A stretch of 64,000 nucleotides of DNA from Bifidobacterium sp. B4142 (GTDB taxonomy: Bacteria; Actinomycetota; Actinomycetes; Actinomycetales; Bifidobacteriaceae): the NCBI RefSeq assembly GCF_026537325.1, contig NZ_JAFNMJ010000002.1, positions 186,001-250,000 of the forward strand. Reading direction: 5' to 3'. The notes below the pieces were generated by a model that worked only from the letters and a program-made list of their open reading frames with translations, was not told where the DNA came from and did not search any database. A program made the translations under genes and the position numbers. This document shows, piece by piece, positions 9,286 to 22,547 of the stretch. The number at the start of each line of letters is the position of its first letter. The stretch's first letter is position 1.

Positions 9286-10560
9286 ATGAACAAAACCATA
9301 AAAACGGCGCTGTCGTTGCTGTGCTCAGCAGCGGCAGTAGTGAGCTTCGGAGGATGTGGGGGAAGCGCATCCTCCGGGTCTGGTACTACCGAACTGAAGT
9401 TTCAGACATGGAACCTCAAAAACGATAAGTTCACAGGATACTTCCAGGATTTGATCAAGCAGTTCGAAAAGGAGAACAAAGGCGTCCACATCAAGTGGGT
9501 TGATCAGCCGGCTGACAACTATGAGGACAAGCTCTCAACTGACGCTGCTGCAAATTCCTTGCCCGATGTAATTGATATGGGGCCTGAGGCTGCGTATACC
9601 CTGGCTGGTGCTGGGGCACTACTTAACATTGCCAAGGAGGAGCCGAAAGCCAAGGATCAATATCTTGATGCTGCATGGCAGTCTGCTACTTTCAAAGGCC
9701 CACATCTGGAGGAGGGCACCTATGGGTTGCCTTGGTACCTGAATACAGGCCCTACCTTGTATAACAAGGCCTTGCTCAATGAGTGCGGACTTGATTCAAA
9801 CAATGTGCCAAAGACACAGGATGAGATGTTTGCCAATGCTGAAATCTTTGGGCCAAAGTGTGGTGGTAAGTATGCTATGACCACTGGACTTCCCAGCATT
9901 CAAGATTTCGGCATGTACGGCGTTCCTCTGATGAATAAAGATCACACTAAGTTTACCTTTAATGATCCTAAGGGAGTGGCCTTTGTCCAGCATTATGTGG
10001 ACATGTATAAGGCCAAGGCCTTTACTGACGAGATGCTGAACACCTCCAATAGCGGCGAGTCAAAGAGTTTCAACTCAGGCTCGCAGGTTTTCCTCAATGG
10101 CAGCCTGTACAGCATTGACGATATGAAAAAGAATGCTCCCAAAGTTTATGAGCACATGGGCATTACCAGCATGGTCGCTAACACTCATCCGAACATGATG
10201 ATGGAGATGATTACTGTCAATGCCAATTCCAAGAATAAGGACATGGCGCTGAAACTGGCCAAATTCGTGACAAACTCTAAGAATCAGCTTGCCTTCGATA
10301 AGAAAGCCAATGTCTTCCCATCCTCTAAAGGCACTATTGATGATCCATTCTTCAATCCTTCTGGTGATGATATGAATGCTGTAGGTATGAGGATGGTCGC
10401 CAAGCAGGTGCGTGAAGGACGTATATGGGGTCCTCCGCAGTTTACTGCAGTAGACGGCACCAGACTTCAAGAGCAGATCGCCCAGGCCCTGCAAGGCAAG
10501 GTGACTCCCAAGCAAGCGCTGGACAATGTTGTCGAATACGCCAATGGCAGGTTGAAATAA
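9286..10560 (+). CDS. Sugar ABC transporter substrate-binding lipoprotein
   Basis: This 424-residue extracellular solute-binding protein (SBP family 1) has a type II signal peptide whose lipobox ends FGGC, with the lipidated Cys at residue 24. The mature part reads TELKFQTWNLKNDKFTGYFQDLIKQF, as in oligosaccharide-binding proteins. The Shine-Dalgarno AAAGGAGA lies just before ATG 9286. It follows the second mannosidase by 21 bases and its TAA shares a base with the next ATG, so it belongs to the same operon. By context it should capture the mannose-containing glycan that the cytoplasmic hydrolases degrade. No ATPase gene is nearby, so a shared MsmK/MalK-type ATPase is probably used. Confidence 0.9.
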   Translation: MNKTIKTALSLLCSAAAVVSFGGCGGSASSGSGTTELKFQTWNLKNDKFTGYFQDLIKQFEKENKGVHIKWVDQPADNYEDKLSTDAAANSLPDVIDMGPEAAYTLAGAGALLNIAKEEPKAKDQYLDAAWQSATFKGPHLEEGTYGLPWYLNTGPTLYNKALLNECGLDSNNVPKTQDEMFANAEIFGPKCGGKYAMTTGLPSIQDFGMYGVPLMNKDHTKFTFNDPKGVAFVQHYVDMYKAKAFTDEMLNTSNSGESKSFNSGSQVFLNGSLYSIDDMKKNAPKVYEHMGITSMVANTHPNMMMEMITVNANSKNKDMALKLAKFVTNSKNQLAFDKKANVFPSSKGTIDDPFFNPSGDDMNAVGMRMVAKQVREGRIWGPPQFTAVDGTRLQEQIAQALQGKVTPKQALDNVVEYANGRLK

Positions 10561-11534
10561 TGGCTCAGTTGTCCCATAGACAGCGGAAGGGCGCTGGTTC
10601 CGCCAGCGCCCGGCGCCTTAACCCTGACGGCACTTATGTGCATCCTTTGGGTGCCAATAGGAGCGGTGTCATTGCTCCATGGTTCTTCGTGACTATCCCG
10701 ATTTTGTGGATTCTGATCTTTTCCTTGTTGCCGTTCCTGAATACAATCCGCTTGTCCTTCACGGATTCGACCTTATTGCGTCCTGGAAAGTTTATCGGAT
10801 TCCAGAATTTTGTCGATATGTTCCATGATCCTCATTTCATAACGGCAATGACAAACTCATCTCTGTATGTCGTCTGTGTTGTGCCCTTCATGATTATCCT
10901 GCCGCTGATTCTTGCGGCGTTGGTGGCCGACAGAACCAGAATAATGGGATTCTTTCGAACATCGTTCTATATTCCGGTAATCATGTCCAGTGTGGTGGTC
11001 GGATTGATTTGGACCAACTTGCTGGATTCCAAGGGGCTAGTCAATGGAATGTTTCGTGCCTTGCACTGGATAACCAAGCCCATTCCATTTCTCACCGACC
11101 GTTGGCTGCTCCTGTTCAGCGCTATGACTATAACTATTTGGACCGGTCTGGGCTACTACATGATTATTTATTTGACTACCATCGCCAATATTGATCCTGT
11201 CTTGTACGAAGCTGCGCAAATTGATGGAGCAGGTGCAGTCCGTCAATTCATTCATGTCACCCTGCCTGGATGTACCTGGACTATGATTCTGATCTCCTTG
11301 CTGTCTTCGATGTCAGCATTCAGAGTTTTTGGTGAGATTTACATGTTGACTAACGGTAGCGGAGGAGTCGGCGGGGCCGACATTACCATGACAATGCTAA
11401 TCAAGAACGAAGGTACTGGCATCAATGCTCGAACCGGATATGCTGGGGCGTTGGGTCTGGTCATGTTCTTTGTGCTCGGTGCTTTGATTCTCTTCGAATG
11501 GTTCTTGGAATCGAGGTCCTCTGATGATGAGTAA
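10560..11534 (+). CDS. Sugar ABC permease, MalF type
   Basis: This 324-residue inner-membrane permease has about six transmembrane helices after a basic N-terminal stretch. The binding-protein-dependent transport signature is near YEAAQIDGAGAVRQFIHVTLPG (the EAA loop, which contacts the ATPase). The start is ATG 10560, overlapping the TAA of the binding protein gene by one base. Upstream in-frame starts inside the previous gene were rejected because the protein family begins around RSGVIAPWFF. It pairs with the next gene to form the channel. Confidence 0.9.
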   Translation: MAQLSHRQRKGAGSASARRLNPDGTYVHPLGANRSGVIAPWFFVTIPILWILIFSLLPFLNTIRLSFTDSTLLRPGKFIGFQNFVDMFHDPHFITAMTNSSLYVVCVVPFMIILPLILAALVADRTRIMGFFRTSFYIPVIMSSVVVGLIWTNLLDSKGLVNGMFRALHWITKPIPFLTDRWLLLFSAMTITIWTGLGYYMIIYLTTIANIDPVLYEAAQIDGAGAVRQFIHVTLPGCTWTMILISLLSSMSAFRVFGEIYMLTNGSGGVGGADITMTMLIKNEGTGINARTGYAGALGLVMFFVLGALILFEWFLESRSSDDE

Positions 11535-12357
11535 GCATATAACGGTGGGCAAAGTCACGAAGTATGTCGTCTTGATCCTGCTCTTTCTTTTCCTTGCCTG
11601 CCCGCTGCTTTGGCAGATATCATTGGCTTTCAAGGGTCCTAAGGATGATATGTATGCAGTTCCGCCATACTTCTGGCCTCGCGACCCTACTGTCGACAAC
11701 TTCAGCGGAGTCTTCAAGCGTCTGCCTATAGTTGGCTATGCACTAAACACACTGGTTGTGGCTGCCATCAATATCCTCGGTAATGTTGTCAGCGGCACTA
11801 CGGCCGGCTATGCCATTGCTTTGCTCAAGTTCAAAGGAAAACGGATCGTAATTGGAATCCTGTTTCTTTCCATGCTGATTCCTGGAGAAACAGTTATGAT
11901 TACGCAGTTCCTGATCATTCGTTCTCTGAATTTACAGAACAACTTGATAGGTGTCGCGTTGCCCGGTATTGTAAGCGCGATGAACATTCTGCTGTTCGTT
12001 AATGCATTTCGTGCGATACCTCGAGACCTGATTGAGGCCGCGGAAATGGATGGCGCTAGCGTTTGGCAAAGGTTCACCATGATTTGTGCACCGCAGGTCA
12101 AGGGAACTATGGCTCTAGTGGCTATCTTCTCATTCATGGGTTCATGGAATGACTTCCTCTGGCCTCTGATCGTTCTGACAGACGACAGTCACTACACGTT
12201 GACGTTAGGGATGTCTCGTCTGCAGGGAACATTTGTTTCGGATCCCAGATTGGTAGCTGCCGGGACTGTCATTGCTCTGGTGCCCATTCTCATCTTCTTC
12301 TTCGTCTTCCAACGCTATATTTTCCACGGACTGGAAGTTGGAGGAGTTAAGGAATAA
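11524..12357 (+). CDS. Sugar ABC permease, MalG type
   Basis: This 277-residue permease starts at ATG 11524 (or the adjacent ATG 11527), overlapping the end of the MalF-type gene by about ten bases. It has a first helix after the N-terminus (VVLILLFLFLACPLLW), an EAA loop at IEAAEMDGASVWQRF, and a C-terminal helix pair ending LEVGGVKE. Unlike the decayed MalG gene at 178-1074 it is complete, including the YTLTLGMSRLQG segment after the EAA loop. It forms the heterodimeric channel with the preceding gene. Confidence 0.9.
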   Translation: MMSKHITVGKVTKYVVLILLFLFLACPLLWQISLAFKGPKDDMYAVPPYFWPRDPTVDNFSGVFKRLPIVGYALNTLVVAAINILGNVVSGTTAGYAIALLKFKGKRIVIGILFLSMLIPGETVMITQFLIIRSLNLQNNLIGVALPGIVSAMNILLFVNAFRAIPRDLIEAAEMDGASVWQRFTMICAPQVKGTMALVAIFSFMGSWNDFLWPLIVLTDDSHYTLTLGMSRLQGTFVSDPRLVAAGTVIALVPILIFFFVFQRYIFHGLEVGGVKE

Positions 12358-12373
12358 CGGAAAACATATACTC

Positions 12374-13642
12374 ATGAAATACGGCGTTAATTACACACCA
12401 TCCGCCGGTTGGTTCTATACATGGCTGCATCCGGATTGGGGACGCATCAGAGAAGACCTGGAACAGATAGCCTCAACCAGGGTGGATCATGTAAGAATCT
12501 TCCCTCTATGGCCTATCCTGCAACCGAACAGAAACTATATCAACCCTCAAGCCTTAGATGACTTGCGGCATATGGGGGAACTGGCGGCCGGAGCAGGTTT
12601 GGACTGTTATGTTGATGTGCTGCAGGGGCACTTGTCCAGTTTTGATTTTCTTCCGTCTTGGTTGCGCTCTTGGCATTCTCGCAATATGTTTATTGATGCT
12701 CAAGCTATAAAGGCTCAGAGTCAGCTGGTTATGGCCATCTATGACGTTATGGCTGATGTTCAAGGCTTTGCTGGATTGACCCTAGGTAACGAATGCAACC
12801 AGTTCGCGAGTACGACCCATCCTTCGCCAATGCCACTGACAAAGGAGCAGGCCGACGTTTGGCTTCGCGCCTTACTTTTGCCTTTGCAGGAGCGCGCCCG
12901 CCACGATGGGAGAGTGCTTCTGCACAGTGAGAATGATGAGGTCTGGTATGCCGATGGTCATCCATTTACACCCCGCCTGGCAGCGAATCTAGGAGACGTT
13001 ACAGCTATTCATTCGTGGGTCTTCAACGGAACTGCTCAGTATTACGGTGCTCTGAGCGTCGAAAGTGTTAGCCATGCTGAGTACCTTGTCGAATTGTCCA
13101 AAGCTTTCGCGCGTCGTGATCATCGGCAAGTATGGGTCCAGGAGATTGGGGCTCCGAATAATGTGATAAATAGTAGTGAATCCGGAGTTTTCTGTAATCT
13201 CTCAATCCAGAGAATGCTGCGTTGCAAAGATCTCTATGGCATTACTTGGTGGTGTTCCCATGATGTCGATGAGCGTTTTGTTGACTTTCCGGAGTTGGAG
13301 CATCACCTGGGTCTCTTTAACCTTAAAGGGAATCTAACGGAGGTTGGCAAAGCCTTTTCGCAGATGGTGGCCGAGCCCTTGCCTGTTTCTGTCAATAGAC
13401 CGGTTGCTGTGGTAGTCGATGTGGACAAGCAAGGGTTGCCGCAGTCGCGAGGTTCCTTGGCTCCTGGAGGCTCTGTTTTCGAAGCTTGGATGCAGTTGTC
13501 ACGATCAGGAGAGCATCCAGCAGTGGTCACTTCTGCCTGCATGCATGACGAGCAGTGCCTAAATGCAAGGGGCATACATGAATGCTTACCAGTTGAGCTT
13601 CGTACTGGGAATGTATACAGCAATGTAGCCCGATCGGATTGA
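12374..13642 (+). CDS. GH5 (GH5_18-like) beta-mannosidase
   Basis: This 422-residue TIM-barrel hydrolase begins MKYGVNYTPSAGWFYTWL and continues with HVRIFPLWPILQPNR and VDVLQGHLSSFDFLPSW, the pattern I associate with GH5 subfamily 18. In bifidobacteria that subfamily cleaves the Man-beta-1,4-GlcNAc core of N-glycans. The likely acid/base is the Glu in LGNECNQF (around residue 140) and the nucleophile the Glu in VQEIGAP (around 257). ATG 12374 was chosen because the family starts there; earlier in-frame codons lie inside the permease gene. There is no signal peptide. Together with two alpha-mannosidases it would complete removal of the mannose part of an imported N-glycan. The subfamily is recognised from memory, not from a search. 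Confidence 0.75.
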   Translation: MKYGVNYTPSAGWFYTWLHPDWGRIREDLEQIASTRVDHVRIFPLWPILQPNRNYINPQALDDLRHMGELAAGAGLDCYVDVLQGHLSSFDFLPSWLRSWHSRNMFIDAQAIKAQSQLVMAIYDVMADVQGFAGLTLGNECNQFASTTHPSPMPLTKEQADVWLRALLLPLQERARHDGRVLLHSENDEVWYADGHPFTPRLAANLGDVTAIHSWVFNGTAQYYGALSVESVSHAEYLVELSKAFARRDHRQVWVQEIGAPNNVINSSESGVFCNLSIQRMLRCKDLYGITWWCSHDVDERFVDFPELEHHLGLFNLKGNLTEVGKAFSQMVAEPLPVSVNRPVAVVVDVDKQGLPQSRGSLAPGGSVFEAWMQLSRSGEHPAVVTSACMHDEQCLNARGIHECLPVELRTGNVYSNVARSD

Positions 13643-13727
13643 ACGTAACTTGGACCGTAACGGGGAGATCCTTCGAGGATGAGCGGAGTATCTCCACTGA
13701 AGCAAATAAAGAAAGGGAGATAAACGG

Positions 13728-16280
13728 ATGGTTGATTCTCGTTTGTTCTCATTGGAGAGCATGGGGGCGCATCCTCGGATGTGCGAAAAATCGGTCGTGC
13801 AGGGCGACCAGTGGAGAATAGGCATTCTTACGGATGCGCTAATACGTTTTGAGTGGTCAGATACTGGTGTGTTTGTCGATGATGCCACGACTATGGCTAT
13901 TAATCGGCGATTCGAGCCAGTTCCGAACTATACAGTCACGCGCAATGATGATGGTTCGTTGGAAATAGAGACTTCAGAGTTGCGAATATTCTACGACGGG
14001 CAACCCTTCAGACCTGAAGGACTGTACATCTATATGAAGCATTCTGGTGCTCAAGAGAGTACCTGGCATTATGGAGATGAACAGAAAGGCAATTTGGGAG
14101 GAACCACCAGGACCCTCGATCAAATCGAAGGTCCTACTGTACTTGATCCAGGTTTGATATCCAAACACGGCTGGGCAGTAATTGACGATAGTCATACAAG
14201 TCTGATACGCAAGGCGGATCAGGTAGGCGGCAAGCCCAATCCTTTCGGTACCTGGGTCTTCCCTAAGGAAGGGCCGAGCCAGGATTGGTATTTCTTTGGC
14301 TACAATCAGAGGATCACCGAGGCTGTAAAAGATTTTTACCATTTGAGCGGTCATACTCCGCTCTTGCCTAGATACGTCCTCGGTAACTGGTGGAGCCGTT
14401 ACCATCGGTATTCGCAGGACGAGTATGAACAGCTTATGGTACGGTTCAATCATGAAGGTATTCCATTCACCGTTGCCGTCATCGACATGGACTGGCATCT
14501 TGTTGACATTGATCCCAGCTTAGGCTCAGGTTGGACGGGCTATACTTGGAATAAGGAGCTATTCCCTAATCCAAACGACTTTCTGCATTGGTTGCACGAG
14601 CATGGCATGCGAATCACGCTCAGCCTGCATCCGCGTGATGGGGTTAGATCGTTTGAAGAACCATATGAGCGTGTAGCTAGAGCCGCCGGGATTGATCCCG
14701 CATCAAGAAAAACAGTCGAATTTGATGTGACTTCACCCGTGAGTATGAGCGCTTATTTCGATGCCCTTTTGCATCCAATGGAAGAACAAGGTGTTGATTT
14801 TTGGTGGATTGATTGGCAACAAGGATCCATTGCTAAGCAGAAGGATTTGGATCCATTGTGGTTGCTGAATCATCTGCACTATTTGGATTCGGCTCATATG
14901 CCAGGGCATCGGCCTCTGACTTTCTCCAGATATGCCGGTCCTGGCTCGCACCGTTATCCGGTAGGCTTCTCAGGTGATACCATTGTTAGTTGGAAATCGC
15001 TCAGATTCCAGCCATATTTCACTGCTATGGCCAGCAATATCGGTTACGGGTGGTGGAGTCATGACATCGGCGGTCATATGTTTGGTTACCGAGATGAAGA
15101 GTTGGAGGCCCGATGGTATCAGTTGGGGACCTTCAGCCCCATCAACCGATTGCACTCGAGTTCATCACCTTTTAATGGCAAAGAACCTTGGAACTTTCGC
15201 GTGGATATTGCTCAGAGTATGGTCGAAGCCCTCAGACTGCGACATGCGCTGATTCCATATTTGTATTCCATGAATAGACGTGCCGCATATGAGGATTTGC
15301 CATTGGTAGAACCGATGTATTGGCATTATTGCGGAGGCAATGTGCCCACTCAGTACATGTTCGGCACCGAGTTGATTGTTTCTCCTATTTTGGAACCAGC
15401 TGATAGCGCCTTGCAGAAAGCCAAAGCGCAAGTTTGGTTTCCGCATGGCCTATGGTTCGACTGGTTTGATGGCCGTCATTATGATGCAGAACAGAAGAAT
15501 GGCCGCAGCATGGAAGTCTGGCGTGGGCTGGATCGAATGCCGGTTTTTGCCAAGGCAGGAGGTATCGTTCCACTTCAGAGTCATGCTCACCATAGGGGAC
15601 AAGATGATGACGGTTATGATTATTCGCTGAACACAGTGGCAAATCCACAATGTCTAGACTTACGTATCTTCCCTGGTGATGACGGGCATTTCACTCTCTG
15701 GGAGGATGACGGGGCACCTCAGGGCAGGATTACATGGGTGCGGACGGATCTGGACTTGAATTGGCAAGAAGGAGAATTCACTATCAGCCCGGCTAAAGTA
15801 TTTCCGGAAGAAGGGGCAATAGGAGTGTCTAGTGACCCGGGGCTTGTGGTGCCAAAGCGCAGGGATTGGATACTGACGTTCCGCGGCCTCGCCCCAGTGG
15901 ATGCAGGAAGAATCACTGTACTGTCAGACGGTCATATCATCCCTTTTTCCTGCACTTACGATGAGGAACGACTCAGCTTGATCGTAACCTTACGAAGTCT
16001 GTTGTGTACCTCGCAAATTAATCTGGTGTTCAATGATCGACCACAAGTCGCGCATAACCCTATGAATCATGATGCTCTACAATTGTTGCGAGGTGCACAA
16101 ATGTTCTATTTCACTAAGGAACAAGCCTGGGATCAAGTCAGAAATCTTGGCGTCAAAGCATTGTCAGCCCTTCATACTCTCGAAATGCCTCCCGGGGATT
16201 ATGGTGAACCTTCCTGGTTCCAATCCCACATGCCGCAGGAAGTAATACGAGGTCTGGAGGAAATATTCCTTAGGGGTTAG
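13728..16280 (+). CDS. GH31 glycosidase
   Basis: This 850-residue GH31 enzyme starts at ATG 13728 behind AAAGGGAG. The barrel shows VIDMDWHLVDIDPSLGSGW, the nucleophile strand WWIDWQQG (Asp around residue 361) and FSRYAGPGSHRYPVGFSGDT, with the acid/base Asp around 416. Classical alpha-glucosidases have WxDMNE at the nucleophile, so WIDWQQG marks another GH31 branch and the substrate is open: alpha-glucose, alpha-xylose or another alpha-linked sugar. It has no signal peptide, so it acts inside the cell. In an N-glycan operon, removal of capping glucose is one plausible task. A gap of 85 bases separates it from the GH5 gene. Confidence 0.85.
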   Translation: MVDSRLFSLESMGAHPRMCEKSVVQGDQWRIGILTDALIRFEWSDTGVFVDDATTMAINRRFEPVPNYTVTRNDDGSLEIETSELRIFYDGQPFRPEGLYIYMKHSGAQESTWHYGDEQKGNLGGTTRTLDQIEGPTVLDPGLISKHGWAVIDDSHTSLIRKADQVGGKPNPFGTWVFPKEGPSQDWYFFGYNQRITEAVKDFYHLSGHTPLLPRYVLGNWWSRYHRYSQDEYEQLMVRFNHEGIPFTVAVIDMDWHLVDIDPSLGSGWTGYTWNKELFPNPNDFLHWLHEHGMRITLSLHPRDGVRSFEEPYERVARAAGIDPASRKTVEFDVTSPVSMSAYFDALLHPMEEQGVDFWWIDWQQGSIAKQKDLDPLWLLNHLHYLDSAHMPGHRPLTFSRYAGPGSHRYPVGFSGDTIVSWKSLRFQPYFTAMASNIGYGWWSHDIGGHMFGYRDEELEARWYQLGTFSPINRLHSSSSPFNGKEPWNFRVDIAQSMVEALRLRHALIPYLYSMNRRAAYEDLPLVEPMYWHYCGGNVPTQYMFGTELIVSPILEPADSALQKAKAQVWFPHGLWFDWFDGRHYDAEQKNGRSMEVWRGLDRMPVFAKAGGIVPLQSHAHHRGQDDDGYDYSLNTVANPQCLDLRIFPGDDGHFTLWEDDGAPQGRITWVRTDLDLNWQEGEFTISPAKVFPEEGAIGVSSDPGLVVPKRRDWILTFRGLAPVDAGRITVLSDGHIIPFSCTYDEERLSLIVTLRSLLCTSQINLVFNDRPQVAHNPMNHDALQLLRGAQMFYFTKEQAWDQVRNLGVKALSALHTLEMPPGDYGEPSWFQSHMPQEVIRGLEEIFLRG

Positions 16281-16340
16281 TGGGTTATCCGTACATTCAA
16301 GGTAAGGCGACAGTTACTGACAGTGGAGCAGGGGAAGGGT

Positions 16341-20787
<4,447 letters not shown>

Positions 20788-20795
20788 CCCAGGCT

Positions 20796-20817
20796 GGCGG
20801 GGCCTTTCATCCCCGCC
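20796..20817. terminator. Bidirectional hairpin between lacZ and xylB
   Basis: GGCGGGG at 20796-20802 pairs with CCCCGCC at 20811-20817 around an 8-base loop. It lies between the two convergent genes and covers the xylB stop codon. No strong T run follows on either strand, so it is a weak or factor-assisted terminator, or simply a stem between convergent genes. Confidence 0.5.
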
Positions 20818-22348
20818 AATGCAGGTACTGCTGGTAAACCTGCTCGCAGGGTGCGCCCGTCAGTGTGGTCTCGATGTCCACAGGCCAGGATGGAGGTTCC
20901 TCTTCTCCTGTCAGAGTCCAGGCTGCCTGGCGGGCCGCACCGATGGCCACGTACTCGTCCGGCCGGGGCAGCTGCACATCCATGCCTAGGATTCCCGGGG
21001 CATAGGCTCTGACCGCTGGGGACTTGGCACCGCCGCCGACCAAAAGGATCCTGGCGACCGTGGTGCCCAGCCGTTTCAGCAGCTCCAGGCAGTCACGCTG
21101 GGAGCAGAGCAGGCCCTCCACGAATGCTCTGGCCAGGTTGGTGCGGGTTGTGTTGGCCAGGGTCAGTCCCTCCAGCCTGGCGTGGGCATCAGGGCGGTTC
21201 GGGGTGCGTTCGCCGTCGAAGTAGGGGATCAGGGTGATGCCCTCGGCTCCCGGCGAGGACTTCTCCGCCAGCTCCGCCAGACCGTCATAATCAGTTCCCA
21301 AGGCGGCTGAGCCTGCATCCAGGATGCGTGATGCGTTGATGGTGCAGGCCAGGGGCAGCCAGTGGCCGGTGGCATCAGCGAATCCGGTTACCGAGGCGCT
21401 CATGTCGTAGGCGGGGACTGGGCTGACCGCAGCAGCGACCCCCGAGGTTCCCAGGGAGATGGATACGTCGCCCACCTGCATGGCCAGTCCCAGCGCAGTC
21501 ATGGCGTTGTCTCCGCCGCCTGGCGCGATGATGCAGCCTCCGGGCACATCCCTGCCGGCGATGCGGGGGTCGGCCTTGGCTCCGACCTGGTGGGGGCCAA
21601 GAACCTTAGGTAGGATCACATGCTCGGCCATGCCGTCGGGTAGGGCCATGGCCAGCAGGTCACGCCGGTAGCGGTCGGCAGCGGGGTCATAGTAGCCGGT
21701 GCCGGAAGCATCAGAGCGATCAGTGAAGAGGTCCTCCAGCCCGGGTTCAGTCTCGGGGTCGGCAGCAGGGCCGTGGCCGGCGATGGCCCAGCTCAGCCAG
21801 TCGTGGGGGAGGCAGATAGCCGAGATAGCCTTTGCATTATCCGGCTCCACCCGGTTGATCCAGGCTACTTTGGTGATGGTCAGCGAGGCTACGGGGGAGG
21901 AACCCACAGCCCGCACCCAGGCTTGTTTGCCCAGCATGACCAGGTCCTGGTCTGAATCCGGGTTCTTGCTTGGCCCATTGTTTTCCGCCCGAGCGCTTTC
22001 AGCCTCGCAGGTCTTGGACTTGGCTAGCCGGATGATGAGATCGTCGGCATCAGGAGCCGAACGCGTATCGTTCCAGAGCAGGGCATCCCTGATCACCTGC
22101 CCTTGGCGGTCCAGCAATACCATGCCGTGCTGCTGGCCGCCCACGCTAATGGCCGAGACATCGTTCAGACCTCCCGCCTGGGCCGAAGCCTCCTGAAAGG
22201 CCTTCCACCAGGCCATGGGATCGACGCTGGTGCCTGCCGGGTGTGGAGCCTTGCCGAAGCGGACCAGCCGACCGGTCCGGGCCTCGGTGACCCTCACCTT
22301 GCAGGACTGGGTCGATGTGTCCACTCCCGCCACCAGGATCTCATTCAT
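20807..22348 (-). CDS. xylB: Xylulokinase (FGGY family)
   Basis: This 513-residue FGGY-family kinase reads VAGVDTSTQSCKV at the N-terminal phosphate-binding site, then SVGGQQHGMVLLD and ALLWNDTRS, which fit D-xylulose kinase. The product, xylulose 5-phosphate, feeds the phosphoketolase pathway of bifidobacteria. ATG at 22348-22346 has GAGGAGG 6 bases upstream; the open frame further upstream has no family similarity. The ROK regulator gene is divergent, with an operator-like palindrome between them. The C-terminal ATP site shows LVGGGAKSPAVRAYAPGILG. Confidence 0.9.
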   Translation of the reverse strand: MNEILVAGVDTSTQSCKVRVTEARTGRLVRFGKAPHPAGTSVDPMAWWKAFQEASAQAGGLNDVSAISVGGQQHGMVLLDRQGQVIRDALLWNDTRSAPDADDLIIRLAKSKTCEAESARAENNGPSKNPDSDQDLVMLGKQAWVRAVGSSPVASLTITKVAWINRVEPDNAKAISAICLPHDWLSWAIAGHGPAADPETEPGLEDLFTDRSDASGTGYYDPAADRYRRDLLAMALPDGMAEHVILPKVLGPHQVGAKADPRIAGRDVPGGCIIAPGGGDNAMTALGLAMQVGDVSISLGTSGVAAAVSPVPAYDMSASVTGFADATGHWLPLACTINASRILDAGSAALGTDYDGLAELAEKSSPGAEGITLIPYFDGERTPNRPDAHARLEGLTLANTTRTNLARAFVEGLLCSQRDCLELLKRLGTTVARILLVGGGAKSPAVRAYAPGILGMDVQLPRPDEYVAIGAARQAAWTLTGEEEPPSWPVDIETTLTGAPCEQVYQQYLHWRG

Positions 22349-22408
22349 GTCAGCCTCCTCGCTTGTCACGCTCTGGTCATTGGAGTACTCCATAATGATA
22401 TCCCAATT

Positions 22409-22428
22409 ATTAAGTCGCTGAACTAAAT
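22409..22428. promoter_or_regulatory. ROK-type operator between xylB and its regulator
   Basis: ATTAAGT-CGCTG-AACTAAAT has near-perfect arms (one mismatch) around a short centre, resembling the TTnAGT...ACTnAA sites of actinobacterial ROK/XylR regulators. It sits in the 199-base divergent gap, close to AT-rich sequence usable as a -10 for xylB on the minus strand. The divergent ROK gene is the obvious binder. Confidence 0.5.
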
Positions 22429-22464
22429 GGGACGGTGACTCTGGATGACCTTTCAATTGCTGAC

Positions 22465-22494
22465 TTGCCGTCAAGCCGGAACGTAAAATATAGA
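22465..22494 (+). promoter_or_regulatory. Candidate promoter of the ROK gene
   Basis: TTGCCG at 22465-22470 and TATAGA at 22489-22494 are separated by 18 bases, pointing toward the ROK gene that starts about 54 bases further on. Both boxes deviate from consensus. Confidence 0.4.
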
Positions 22495-22547
22495 AGATAG
22501 CATGAGATCCTTCGGGTCTGTGTTTGTTCATGAAAGGTTGTTGAATC

